A stretch of 48,480 nucleotides of DNA, taken from assembly GCA_017550315.1 (NCBI GenBank), contig JAFZPN010000106.1:1-48480 (forward strand), written 5' to 3'. This document shows, piece after piece, positions 7,891 through 16,371 of this stretch. This DNA is from Clostridia bacterium (GTDB taxonomy: Bacteria > Bacillota > Clostridia > Oscillospirales > CAG-272). Under the pieces are notes generated by a model, which was not told the origin of the DNA, made no database searches, and saw nothing but the letters and a program-made list of their open reading frames with translations. A program made the translations under genes and the position numbers. The stretch's first letter is position 1. Each line of letters starts with the position of its first letter.

Positions 7891-9645
7891 TTATTTCTCT
7901 TTCACGAGGTCACAGAATTCGTCGATCTGATCCGCGATGGACTGTAAGCCCGACGCCCAGAACGCGCGGTCCGTGAGGTCGATCCCGGCGATCTTGGCGG
8001 TATCCTCGACGTCGTTCACCGAGGTCGCGGCGAGCAGCTTCTTGTACAGCGGAACGAACGATGCGCCCTCTTCCCGGTACTTCGCATACAGTCCGCGCGC
8101 GAAGAGACCGCCGAACGCATACGGGAAGTTGTAGAAGCTGAGATCCCCGCTGTAATAATGCCCCTTGCAGAGCCACATGTACGGATGCAGGACGTCCGGA
8201 TCGAGGCCGTCGCCGTAGGCCTTCTTCTGCGCGTCGAGCATCAGCTCGCACAGGCGGTCCGCATCGAGGAATTCCTCGGAACGGTTCTCGAAGACGGAGG
8301 TCTCGAAAAGGTAGCGGGAGTAGATGTCGCAGATGATCTGGCAGGCGTCCATGATCTGGCTTTCGAGCAGATTGAGCCGCTCTTCCCTGCTTCCCGCCAT
8401 CCCGAGCGACGCCGCGCCCGCCACGACTTCGTTGAACGTGGAGGCCGTTTCGGCGACGGGCATGGTGTAGTCCTGATTCAGGAGAGAGTGCGGGAAAACC
8501 TGCTGATCGTGGAAGGCGTGGCCGAGTTCGTGCGCGAGGGTGATGACATCGCTGAACGAGCCGTCGAAGTTCGTCAGGACCCGGCTCTGCTTCGCCGTCG
8601 GGACGCCGCAGTCGAACGCGCCGCCGACCTTCCCTTCGCGGGGCCAGAAGTCGATCCACTCCTCGTCGAACGCCCGCGCGATCATCGCGGCAAGATCGCC
8701 GTCAAACGGCGCGAAGAACGAGACGAGGGTTTCCTTCGCCTCGGGGATCGTGAATTTGCGGTCGCTCTTCCCCATCGGCGCGAAGAGATCGTACCACGGC
8801 AGGCCGTTCTTATGCCCGAGCGCTTCGGCCTTCGCGCGCAGATACTTCCAGAAAACGGGGAGATATTCCTCCATCGCCGAGAGCAGCGCGTCGAGCGTCT
8901 CCCGCTTCATGCGGGAATCCTTGAACGCGCGGTCGAGCGGCGAGTCGTATCCGCGGAGCGCGCATTCGTTGATCATTTGAAGCTTGATCGAGTTGAGCGA
9001 GAAGGCGACGGCGTCCCGGATCGGCGCGTAGCACGCAAGCTCCGCCTCGTAGGCTTCCCGCCGGACGGCCGGATCGGGATCGTAGGCGAGGTTGCGCACG
9101 GCGGAGAGCGGGATGTCCTCGCCGCGGTAGTGCGCCTTGACGCCGCTTGTCAGGGTGGAGTGCAGATCCTCCCACGCGGAGGAGCCAGAGATCTTCATCT
9201 TCGCGAGAAGCGCTTCCTCCGCGTCGGAGAGCAGGTAGCGGCTGTCCTCGCGTAAGGTGCGGAGCAGGTAGGCGTATTCGCCGAATTCCCCGATCAGATC
9301 GTCGAGGTCGTCGAAGTTCGCGATCAGGCGGCGGATCTTCGCGTCGGAGGCGGCGGTCTGGCTGAACTTGTCCATCAGCCTTCCCGTCATGCTCGCGGCC
9401 TCGTTGCATCCCGTGTCGGCGGAATATCGCAGCGAGGCGTATATGTAGAGCTTCGAGGCGACGGCCGCTCCCTTTTCCGAGAGATCGAGATATTCCTTCA
9501 GCAGATAGCGGTGCGGCAGATTCTCCGCTCTGGCGGCAAGATCGATCTGCGCCGCGATGAGCTCGTCCGCGGTTTTCAGATCGTCGGCGAGCGCGGGGTC
9601 GTCAAATCCTTTGTACAGGATCGAAAGGTCCCATTCGTTGGGCAT
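7891..9645 (-). CDS. pepF: M3 family oligoendopeptidase F
   Basis: Zinc metallopeptidase that cuts short peptides in the cytoplasm. The 584-residue protein has the HELGH zinc motif in ITLAHELGHAFHD and the downstream third-ligand region around TASTFNEVVAG. The N-terminal helical lid and the C-terminal YNFPYAFGGLFARGLY block are typical of the PepF/M3B group. It is a single-gene transcript, with its own promoter upstream and a strong terminator after the stop. It is divergent from the tmRNA gene. Confidence 0.95.
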   Translation of the reverse strand: MPNEWDLSILYKGFDDPALADDLKTADELIAAQIDLAARAENLPHRYLLKEYLDLSEKGAAVASKLYIYASLRYSADTGCNEAASMTGRLMDKFSQTAASDAKIRRLIANFDDLDDLIGEFGEYAYLLRTLREDSRYLLSDAEEALLAKMKISGSSAWEDLHSTLTSGVKAHYRGEDIPLSAVRNLAYDPDPAVRREAYEAELACYAPIRDAVAFSLNSIKLQMINECALRGYDSPLDRAFKDSRMKRETLDALLSAMEEYLPVFWKYLRAKAEALGHKNGLPWYDLFAPMGKSDRKFTIPEAKETLVSFFAPFDGDLAAMIARAFDEEWIDFWPREGKVGGAFDCGVPTAKQSRVLTNFDGSFSDVITLAHELGHAFHDQQVFPHSLLNQDYTMPVAETASTFNEVVAGAASLGMAGSREERLNLLESQIMDACQIICDIYSRYLFETSVFENRSEEFLDADRLCELMLDAQKKAYGDGLDPDVLHPYMWLCKGHYYSGDLSFYNFPYAFGGLFARGLYAKYREEGASFVPLYKKLLAATSVNDVEDTAKIAGIDLTDRAFWASGLQSIADQIDEFCDLVKEK

Positions 9646-9674
9646 GGCAAAATCTCCTTTTCTGAGTTTGCTCC

Positions 9675-9703
9675 ATTATACCACCGGACGCAAAAGATTG
9701 CAA
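9675..9703 (-). promoter_or_regulatory. Sigma-A promoter of pepF
   Basis: Minus strand TTGCAA (9703-9698), 17-bp spacer, TATAAT (9680-9675), with a TGG extended -10. An AGGAG ribosome site follows close to the pepF ATG. Confidence 0.87.
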
Positions 9704-9823
9704 GCCCGATTTTCGGATCGGACGCAGAGGTACAGATCCGAGACCGCAAAACCTTTGAGGACACCGTGCCTTCCGCGGGGAGATGCCGGCAGATTAAAGT
9801 TCGGTTAATTTTGTTCTTCCCTC

Positions 9824-9852
9824 TTGCAGAGCGGGCGGAAATGTGATATACT
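9824..9852 (+). promoter_or_regulatory. Sigma-A promoter of the tmRNA gene
   Basis: TTGCAG (9824-9829), 17-bp spacer, TATACT (9847-9852), with TGA immediately before the -10 as an extended element. Transcription should begin near 9858-9860, about 30 bp before the mature tmRNA end. Confidence 0.88.
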
Positions 9853-9860
9853 ATCCATGC

Positions 9861-9882
9861 GGCAGGAGTGCACGATCCTGCC
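9861..9882 (+). other. Hairpin in the tmRNA precursor leader
   Basis: GGCAGGA (9861-9867) pairs exactly with TCCTGCC (9876-9882) around an 8-nt loop. It would form the 5' end of the precursor, 8 nt before the mature GGGGACG end, in the part that RNase P removes. Confidence 0.65.
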
Positions 9883-9890
9883 GTTCTCAC

Positions 9891-10270
9891 GGGGACGTAA
9901 AGGTTTCGACGGGGATTTTGAAGTGTGATAAGCGGGTAGAGCTCGGGGTAACTCTTTAAAAGGCTCCAATTTCAAAATAAACGCTAACGACGAATTAGCA
10001 ATCGCTGCCTGACAAAGGCGGCTGTCCGTCCGGGGAGTGCCGCGGCCCCGGAATGTCCCGAACGGGAGTGCGTCCTATCTGACCACGGCATCATATCAGC
10101 GGCGAACGTGAACGGCGAGTTTGCCTTTGTAACCGTCATGCATTAAACGGCTACCGACCTCCGTACCCTGATCGCCGGGGACGGAGGCGGGAAACACAAA
10201 AGACGGTCTGCACCCGGAGAAAGTCACGCGGATGGGTTTTCGGACGCGGGTTCGACTCCCGCCGTCTCCA
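9891..10270 (+). ncRNA. ssrA: Transfer-messenger RNA (tmRNA)
   Basis: Rescues stalled ribosomes and tags the nascent peptide for degradation, with SmpB (encoded at 11.2-11.7 kb). The 5' end GGGGACG pairs with CGTCTCC at the 3' end to form the alanine-type acceptor, and GTTTCGAC follows as in other tmRNAs. The T-arm is at 10248-10261. The tag frame runs from 9983 to 10012: GCT AAC GAC GAA TTA GCA ATC GCT GCC TGA, giving ANDELAIAA after the charged alanine. The discriminator A is 10270; the next bases are TAC, so CCA is not encoded. The order is the standard one-piece tmRNA. Confidence 0.97.
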
Positions 10271-10271
10271 T

Positions 10272-10304
10272 ACGAAAAAAGGGACCACAGGTCCCTTTTT
10301 TCGT
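10272..10304 (+). terminator. Strong terminator after tmRNA
   Basis: A perfect 15-bp inverted repeat (10272-10286 and 10290-10304) around an ACA loop, with A6 on the left and T6 on the right, so it could work in both directions. It begins one base after the mature tmRNA end. Its right half is copied into the second 138-bp repeat, but the left half is not. Confidence 0.9.
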
Positions 10305-10421
10305 GTGGAAATGGTTGGTCAGGAAAACTCGCAAAAAGCCGCGGCAAGCGATCTAAATTTTACGAACGATCCGAACGCGGCTTTTCGGCTTGCGTCAGCA
10401 AGCCGGGGGTTCGACTCCCGT
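10284..10421 (+). repeat. 138-bp tandem repeat, copy 1
   Basis: First of two adjacent units with a period of 138 bp. It contains, in order, the right half of the tmRNA terminator, a 10-bp stem AAAAGCCGCG/CGCGGCTTTT around a loop of about 26 nt, an 8-bp hairpin CGGCTTGC-GTCA-GCAAGCCG, and a T-arm-like end. The 14 bases GGGTTCGACTCCCG (10407-10420) are identical to the tmRNA T-arm at 10248-10261. No coding frame looks real. It may be a non-coding RNA, a mobile-element scar or a duplicated tmRNA tail. Confidence 0.85.
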
Positions 10422-10559
10422 ACCACAGGTCCCTTTTTTCGTGTGGAAATGGTTGGTCAGGAAAACTCGCAAAAAGCCGTGGCAAGCGATCCAAATCTCA
10501 CGAACGTTCCGAACGCGGCTTTTCGGCTTGCGTCAGCAAGCCGGGGGTTCGATTCCCGC
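10422..10559 (+). repeat. 138-bp tandem repeat, copy 2
   Basis: Second unit, differing from copy 1 at about seven positions (roughly 95% identical). The difference inside the long stem changes a G-C to a G-U pair in the plus-strand RNA, so the stem is kept. The 8-bp hairpin is unchanged and the T-arm-like end carries one C to T change in its loop. The rest of the 10271-10642 gap (10560-10618) shows nothing recognisable. Confidence 0.85.
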
Positions 10560-10610
10560 CGATAAACGACGCCTGATTACTTTTTTTCATCGTTCCCAGA
10601 TACGTTTCAA

Positions 10611-10652
10611 AGAGGCTTAGGGGTTCGATTCCTCCCATCCCCTCACAGCCTC
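10611..10652 (-). terminator. Hairpin at the end of the smpB-GNAT operon, with a tRNA-like inner sequence
   Basis: On the minus strand AAGAGGCT and GGGG pair with CCCC and AGCCTCTT across the stop codon of the GNAT gene. No T-run follows. On the plus strand the loop side reads GGGGTTCGATTCC followed by TCCCATCCCC, which resembles a tRNA T-arm and acceptor end. It may be a transcript-end hairpin, a tRNA remnant, or both. Confidence 0.4.
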
Positions 10653-11242
10653 TTACGCATAATCAACCGGCCGTTCGATGTCTCTCCGACGGGCTGAAAT
10701 CCGTGTTTTTCATAGAACGCGATGTGTCCGCTGAAGTTTTCAAGCGCGTCCCCGCCTTCTTTCAGCGGATATGCCTCGACGAAGGCACAGCCCGAAGCCC
10801 GGGCGTTTTCGATGAGATGCTCGAGAAGAGCCGTGGCGACGTGACGCCCTCTATAGGCAGGAGCTACCTCAAAGCAGAAGACGGACAAGGCTCTTTCTTC
10901 CGTCTCCGGCAGCTCCGAACCGATGATCCAGCGGACACCGAAGCATTTCCGCGAGGCGTTCCGGTCGTTGGCGCTGCACCAGCCGACCACGGAGCCGTCC
11001 GCATAGGCGAGATATCCGCGCATCGTGCCTTCCCGGATGTACCGGATGGCGGCTTCACGTCGGACCTCGGGATTCTCCATGCCCTCCTCGGAACAGTTGT
11101 CCTTTCCGCAGAACGCGGCGCAGTAACAGCGGTGTCCCCATTCCTCCTCCGGCAGTGCGGAATCGAAGAAGGCGAGAAAATCTTCCAGACGCTCCGCGGA
11201 AAGCGGCTCAACTGTCAGGGGGATGCAGGCGGCTGTTTCCAT
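10643..11242 (-). CDS. GNAT family N-acetyltransferase
   Basis: A 199-residue acetyltransferase of unknown substrate. The acetyl-CoA site is visible in VAPAYRGRHVATALLEHLI, followed by the late IAFYEKHGFQPVGE segment of the GNAT fold. The N-terminal half carries several cysteines (CYCAAFCGKDNC), which is unusual and resembles GNATs with a Cys-rich insertion. I chose the ATG at 11242 because GGAGG lies 7 bp upstream; the GTG at 11248 is too close to it. It follows smpB by 2 bp and is probably cotranscribed. Confidence 0.85.
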   Translation of the reverse strand: METAACIPLTVEPLSAERLEDFLAFFDSALPEEEWGHRCYCAAFCGKDNCSEEGMENPEVRREAAIRYIREGTMRGYLAYADGSVVGWCSANDRNASRKCFGVRWIIGSELPETEERALSVFCFEVAPAYRGRHVATALLEHLIENARASGCAFVEAYPLKEGGDALENFSGHIAFYEKHGFQPVGETSNGRLIMRKRL

Positions 11243-11244
11243 CT

Positions 11245-11733
11245 TCACTCCTCCACCCTTCCGCTCTTCGCGTGCGATTTCGTGACCCGCTCGATCTCCC
11301 GGCCCGCGTCGGCCTTCGCGTCGGATTCGCGCTTGTCCCAGAGCTTCTTGCCCTTGCAGAGACCGACTTCCATCTTCACGTTCGATCCGGAGAAATAGAG
11401 TGATAGCGGCACGAGCGTGTAGCTGTCCCGCGTGACGTACTGGCTGAGCTTCAGAATCTCCTTCTTGTGCATCAGGAGCTTCTTGTCCCGCATCGGCTCG
11501 CGGTTGAAGATGTTCCCCTTTTCATAGGGCGAGATGTGCACCCCGATCGCAAAGAGCTCGCCGTTCTTCACGCGGCAGTACGAATCCTTCAGGTTCACCT
11601 GCCCCATCCGCACGCTCTTCACTTCCGTTCCGTACAGCGCGATCCCGGCTTCATACGTGTCCTCGACGAAATAATCGTGCCGCGCCTTGCGGTTCACGGC
11701 GATGACCTTGTGCCCCGTCTTTTCTTTCGGCAT
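11245..11733 (-). CDS. smpB: SsrA-binding protein SmpB
   Basis: Binds tmRNA and mimics the missing anticodon arm so that tmRNA can enter the A site of stalled ribosomes. The 162-residue length is normal. The opening [18 protein letters not shown] block, the GTEVKSVR segment and the basic C-terminal tail ([12 protein letters not shown]) are all present. Its RNA partner gene lies only 1 kb away on the opposite strand. It has its own promoter upstream and a GNAT gene immediately downstream. Confidence 0.97.
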   Translation of the reverse strand: MPKEKTGHKVIAVNRKARHDYFVEDTYEAGIALYGTEVKSVRMGQVNLKDSYCRVKNGELFAIGVHISPYEKGNIFNREPMRDKKLLMHKKEILKLSQYVTRDSYTLVPLSLYFSGSNVKMEVGLCKGKKLWDKRESDAKADAGREIERVTKSHAKSGRVEE

Positions 11734-11766
11734 AATCGTATCCTTCCTTGACTGTCTGATGACGCT

Positions 11767-11795
11767 ATTCTATCACAAAACGCGCGCTTTTGCAA
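11767..11795 (-). promoter_or_regulatory. Sigma-A promoter of smpB
   Basis: Minus strand TTGCAA (11795-11790), 17-bp spacer, TAGAAT (11772-11767), 33 bp upstream of the smpB ATG. Confidence 0.8.
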
Positions 11796-11813
11796 GGGCC
11801 GTTTCGGACGCGG

Positions 11814-11849
11814 CGTCAGAAAGAGCGCGGATTTCTCTCCTCCGCGCTC
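11814..11849 (-). terminator. Terminator of the EIIC-like gene
   Basis: GAGCGCGGA and TCCGCGCTC (plus 11823-11831 and 11841-11849) form a 9-bp stem, followed on the minus strand by TTTCT. It begins 10 bp after the stop codon. Confidence 0.75.
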
Positions 11850-11858
11850 CCTTTTCCT

Positions 11859-12881
11859 TTATTCCCCGAGTTTGAGATAGTCCTTGCCGATCCATCCGAG
11901 ACGCCGCATGATCTCCGTGAACAGGAGGGAGAGGACGGCGGGCAGGATCACGCACAATACGGCGATCCCCGCCCAGACGCGCGCCGAGCTGCCGGATGCG
12001 GCGATGATCCCGATCGGACCGACGAGCCCGCAGGTCCCCATGCCGGCCGATACGCCCGTGCACTCCAGCTTGAAGAGGAGCGTCGAAAGCGGACCGCAGA
12101 TTGCGGCGGCCAGCGTCGGCGGGATCCAGATCTGCGGATGGCGGCAGATGTTCCCCATCTGGAGCATCGAGGTGCCGAGCCCCTGGGAGACGAGCCCGCC
12201 CCAGCGGTTTTCCCGGAACGAGCAGACCGCGAAGCCCACCATCTGGCAGCAGCATCCCACGGCTGCGGCGCCTCCCGCCAGGCCCGAGATCGCGATCATC
12301 GCGCAGAGAGCGGCGGAGGAGATCGGCAGGGTCAGGACCATCCCGACGACCACGGAGACGACGATGCCCATGAGCAGCGGGCGGTATTCGGTCGCGGTGT
12401 TGACGAAATACCCGAGCCAGTACATCAGCCACGCGATGCCCGGGGAGACGAGCTTCGCGACGAGCACGCCCGTGACGATGGTGACGGACGGCGTGACGAG
12501 GATGTCGACCTTGGTCTTCTTCGAGACGAGCATCCCAATCTCCGCCGCCACGATGACGGCCACGAACGCGCCCGCGGGTCCCGCCGTGACGTTGAAGTCC
12601 CCGATCGCCGTACCGAGGCTGTACCCCGCGTATCCGACCGTCGCGCAGGAGAAGACGACCATCGGATGCGCCTTCATCGAGAGCGCGACCGCGACGCCGA
12701 TCGCCATGCCGGAAGACGCCGCGGCGAAGGTGTTGATGTCGGTGAAGAGCGAGAGACCGGTGTATTTCCCGAGAGTCGAGATGATCGTGCCGATGAGCAG
12801 CGACGCGAACAGACCCTGCGCCATCGCGCCCATCGCGTCGATGAAGTATCTTTTCAGGTATTTGCGGATCGTGTTTCCCAT
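11859..12881 (-). CDS. PTS EIIC-like membrane transporter (PTS_EIIC_2 family)
   Basis: A 340-residue, very hydrophobic protein with about ten membrane segments and glycine-rich loops, including GLVGPIGIIAASG near the C terminus. It resembles the stand-alone EIIC family PF13303, whose members lack fused EIIA or EIIB domains and whose substrates are mostly unknown. No PTS phosphotransfer partner lies nearby. I chose the ATG at 12881, 6 bp after GGAGG, rather than the ATG at 12923. It has its own terminator, so it is probably monocistronic. Confidence 0.82.
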   Translation of the reverse strand: MGNTIRKYLKRYFIDAMGAMAQGLFASLLIGTIISTLGKYTGLSLFTDINTFAAASSGMAIGVAVALSMKAHPMVVFSCATVGYAGYSLGTAIGDFNVTAGPAGAFVAVIVAAEIGMLVSKKTKVDILVTPSVTIVTGVLVAKLVSPGIAWLMYWLGYFVNTATEYRPLLMGIVVSVVVGMVLTLPISSAALCAMIAISGLAGGAAAVGCCCQMVGFAVCSFRENRWGGLVSQGLGTSMLQMGNICRHPQIWIPPTLAAAICGPLSTLLFKLECTGVSAGMGTCGLVGPIGIIAASGSSARVWAGIAVLCVILPAVLSLLFTEIMRRLGWIGKDYLKLGE

Positions 12882-13016
12882 GACCATCCTCCGTGAACCG
12901 ATATACGTTTTTCTGTTTCTCATTATATCACGAAACCCTTCCCTCTTCCATTGACGGATTGCAAGGATTTTTCCGGAATCTTTGCCGTTTTTTATTCATT
13001 CGGACACGGAATGCGC

Positions 13017-13045
13017 TTGCTTTTCGTCCCGGGATGTGTTATCAT
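13017..13045 (+). promoter_or_regulatory. Sigma-A promoter of ybaK with an embedded palindrome
   Basis: TTGCTT (13017-13022), 17-bp spacer, TATCAT (13040-13045). The spacer contains the palindrome TCCCGGGA at 13027-13034, the same core found in the spacer of the gltX promoter. Confidence 0.78.
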
Positions 13046-13076
13046 GCAGTCAAAAAGATAAAACGGATGGTGCGCG

Positions 13077-13547
13077 ATGACCAAGACGAATGCAATGCGG
13101 CTGCTCGAGAGCGCCGGGATCCCCTTTGAAGTGGGCGAATACGAGGTGGACGAGGATGATCTCTCGGGCGTCCATGCGGCGGACAAAATGGGGATGGACC
13201 CGGATAAGGTGTTCAAGACCCTCGTCTGTCGGGACGACCGCGGGGGATACGAGGTCTTCATCATCCCTGTGGCGTATGAATTGAACCTCAAGAAATGCGC
13301 CGCGGCAGCCGGGGTGAAGCGGGTCGAGATGATCCACGTGAAGGAGCTTTTGCCCCTGACCGGCTATATCCGCGGGGGATGCTCGCCCATCGGGATGAAG
13401 AAGAAATACCCGACGTGGATCGACGAATGCGCGACGCTCTGTGAGCGGATCTACGTGAGCGCGGGACAAAGAGGGCTCCAGCTCATCGTGGAGCCGGAAG
13501 CCCTCTGCGCGTTCATAGACGGACAGTTCGCCGATCTGATTTCGTGA
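13077..13547 (+). CDS. ybaK: Cys-tRNA(Pro)/Cys-tRNA(Cys) deacylase, YbaK/EbsC type
   Basis: Trans-editing enzyme that removes cysteine wrongly attached to tRNA-Pro. The 156-residue protein has the YbaK fold pattern: MGMDPDKVFKTLV with the key lysine, VIPV-type strand (FIIPVAYELNL), and GYIRGGCSPIGMKK near the substrate pocket. Its stop codon is separated from the convergent pyrR stop by a single base, with no terminator between them. Its promoter shares a palindrome with the aminoacyl-tRNA synthetase operon at 22.8 kb, which fits a translation-related role. Confidence 0.93.
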   Translation: MTKTNAMRLLESAGIPFEVGEYEVDEDDLSGVHAADKMGMDPDKVFKTLVCRDDRGGYEVFIIPVAYELNLKKCAAAAGVKRVEMIHVKELLPLTGYIRGGCSPIGMKKKYPTWIDECATLCERIYVSAGQRGLQLIVEPEALCAFIDGQFADLIS

Positions 13548-13548
13548 A

Positions 13549-14100
<552 letters not shown>

Positions 14101-16371
14101 TTAAAGCGAGATCTCCGCGCTCTTCCCCGCCGCTTCGACGCGCACGACGCAGGTATCCCCGGTCGGTCTCACCGCCGCAAGGCATGTCCCGTGATAGGCG
14201 CGGCAAACGGGATCCGTGTAGATGTGACCGTTCGTCGGGCATCCGGAGCCCGTGCCGAGCACTTCTCCGCCCTCCGCCGTCACGGTGATCTCGTCGTCCG
14301 CGAGCCAGGCGGGATTTCCGTTCTTATCGGTCAGCGCGATCTCGAGATAGGCGAACTCTGCCGCCCCGCTCAGGCCGCCGCGCTCGGCGGAGAGGGAGAT
14401 GTCCTCCCATTCCCCGGTCGTGACGAGGGTGTCTCTCGCAGCTTCCGCGCCGTCCCGGTAGGACACCGCCGTGATCTCGCCGGGCGCATAAACCGCTTCA
14501 AACTTCGCAACACCGTTTTCATCCGGCGTGTCTCGCCCGACGGAGACGCCGTTCACGAAGAGCTCGACTTCCTCCGCGAGCGAGAAGACGAAGACGAACG
14601 TCGGTCTCCCCTCCATGCCCGGGAAGGTCCACGTGCGCTCCGCGTCGTAGAAGCCCCAGCGGGAGATCAGATAAAGCTCCTTGTGTTTCGCGGGATCGGC
14701 GACCGCCATCGATACGCCGTCCTTCGTCCAGAGCGCATTTCGATAGAAGCCCGCGGGCCGCTTGTGTCCGCAGATATCGAAGTCGCCGCAGTTGGCGTAG
14801 TGCTCCGGGAATCGCGTCAGACCGTATTCCGTGCCCGCCTCGCCGTAGCGGATGTGGCCGATGCCCGTTTCACCGAAGTAATCCCACGCGGTCCAGACGA
14901 ACTCGCCGATGAAGCGCGGGTCGGTATCCATCCGATTCTTGCCGAGCGCGGCTTCCATCGGAAAGGACTCGGTCATCGCGATGAGGCGGTCCGGAAAGCG
15001 GGCTTCGTCCTTGTCGAGCCGGTCGAAGAGGTAATTGTATCCCGCGACGTCGAGCAGATCCGCGATCGGCGCGGTCACGAGGGACCAGAAGTCGAGCGAT
15101 TCGGCGGGTTTGTCCCAGTCCGCGCGGCTCAGCTCTTCCATCTTGCCGTTGTCCCAGAACGTGCAGAAGGCGTGCGTCACGGGACGTGTCGGGTCGAGCG
15201 AGCGGATCAGATCGAGGATCGCCTTGTGGGTCTTGTAGCCGTCCGAGGTGCCGTTCTTCTCGGGGATCTCGTTGCCCGTGGACCAGAGGACGACGGACGG
15301 GTGATTGCGGTCGCGCAGGACCATCGCGCGGGTATCCGCCTCCCAATAGCCGTCGTACCAGAGGTGATAGTCGAATTCCTTCTTCCCGACGCGCCAGCAG
15401 TCGAAGATCTCGTCGATGACCATCATGCCGAGTCGGTCGCAGACGTCGAGCAGGACGGCGGACGGCGGGTTGTGCGCGGTGCGGATCGCGTTGAAGCCGT
15501 TCTCTTTGAGAATACGGATCCTGCGCTCCTCCGCCGCACGGGTGGACGCCGCGCCGACGATGCCGTTGTCGTGATGGACACAGCCGCCGTACAGTTTGAT
15601 CGGCTCGCCGTTGAGCAGGAATCCGCGCTTCGAATCGGTCCCGACCGTGCGGACGCCGAAGCTCACCGATTCCTCCTCCCCCGTGTCGATCATCGCCTCG
15701 CAGTCATAGACGGTCGGGGTGTCGGGCGTCCACGGCGTGATCTCCTCGAGGACCGTGCGGAAGGTAAAGGCGTTTTCCCCGACCTCAAGCGGGACGATGC
15801 GGGTGAAGGCCGTCCCCGCGAGTGAGAAACGCAGCATCGCCGCGCGCTTCTTCACGGCTTCGACCGTCACCCCGATCTCCACGGAAGCGGATGTCCCGTC
15901 GAGGGAGAGCGTCTTGACATGAAGGCTCCACGGCACGATCCGGTCGCCGGAGGAGGTCAGCATCTCCACGCCGCGGTAGATCCCGAGACCCGTGTACCAG
16001 CGCGAGGCCACCTGGGCCGTGTTGTCCGCCGTGACGACGAGCTCATTTTCGCCCTCCGTCAGCCACGAGGTCAGGTCGCAGAAGAACGCCGTGTAGCCGT
16101 AGGGATGGAACGCGACGTGCTGGCCGTTGAGAATCACCTCGCACAGGCCCATCACGCCGTCAAAGCACAGGAGCACGCGATCCGCGCCGTCGGGTTTTGT
16201 GAATTTCTTCGTATAGACCGCGCGGCCCGGCGTGAAGAAGCCGAGATCCGCCCCGGTCTTGTTCTCTTCCGCGCGCGGCGCGCCGATCATGGCGTCGTGC
16301 GGCAGGGTCACGGCGATCGTCTTCCCGTAAGCCGAACAGGTCCAGTCTTCGCCCCAGCAAATGTGTTTCAT
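14101..16371 (-). CDS. Glycoside hydrolase family 2 (beta-galactosidase-like)
   Basis: A 756-residue GH2 enzyme that hydrolyses a beta-glycoside with retention. Domain order is: N-terminal jelly-roll (about 1-170, with GLGIYRGVEML), immunoglobulin-like domain (170-270), TIM barrel (about 275-560), and C-terminal beta domains. The acid/base glutamate is in VLWSTGNEI and the likely nucleophile is in IAMTESF. No signal peptide is seen, so it is probably cytoplasmic. Substrate could be a beta-galactoside, beta-glucuronide or related sugar. It overlaps the upstream GNAT gene by 4 bp and precedes pyrR by 12 bp. Confidence 0.9.
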   Translation of the reverse strand: MKHICWGEDWTCSAYGKTIAVTLPHDAMIGAPRAEENKTGADLGFFTPGRAVYTKKFTKPDGADRVLLCFDGVMGLCEVILNGQHVAFHPYGYTAFFCDLTSWLTEGENELVVTADNTAQVASRWYTGLGIYRGVEMLTSSGDRIVPWSLHVKTLSLDGTSASVEIGVTVEAVKKRAAMLRFSLAGTAFTRIVPLEVGENAFTFRTVLEEITPWTPDTPTVYDCEAMIDTGEEESVSFGVRTVGTDSKRGFLLNGEPIKLYGGCVHHDNGIVGAASTRAAEERRIRILKENGFNAIRTAHNPPSAVLLDVCDRLGMMVIDEIFDCWRVGKKEFDYHLWYDGYWEADTRAMVLRDRNHPSVVLWSTGNEIPEKNGTSDGYKTHKAILDLIRSLDPTRPVTHAFCTFWDNGKMEELSRADWDKPAESLDFWSLVTAPIADLLDVAGYNYLFDRLDKDEARFPDRLIAMTESFPMEAALGKNRMDTDPRFIGEFVWTAWDYFGETGIGHIRYGEAGTEYGLTRFPEHYANCGDFDICGHKRPAGFYRNALWTKDGVSMAVADPAKHKELYLISRWGFYDAERTWTFPGMEGRPTFVFVFSLAEEVELFVNGVSVGRDTPDENGVAKFEAVYAPGEITAVSYRDGAEAARDTLVTTGEWEDISLSAERGGLSGAAEFAYLEIALTDKNGNPAWLADDEITVTAEGGEVLGTGSGCPTNGHIYTDPVCRAYHGTCLAAVRPTGDTCVVRVEAAGKSAEISL

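Noticed and set aside
10284-10559. Class II tRNA or a second tmRNA within the 138-bp repeats.
   Set aside because: The T-arm and a long variable-arm-like hairpin are present, but there is no acceptor stem, no seven-base anticodon loop and no D-arm in the right place.
10560-10642. A third 138-bp repeat.
   Set aside because: Only the short GGTTCGATTCC stretch resembles the repeats; the rest is unrelated and part of it forms the hairpin at the end of the GNAT gene.
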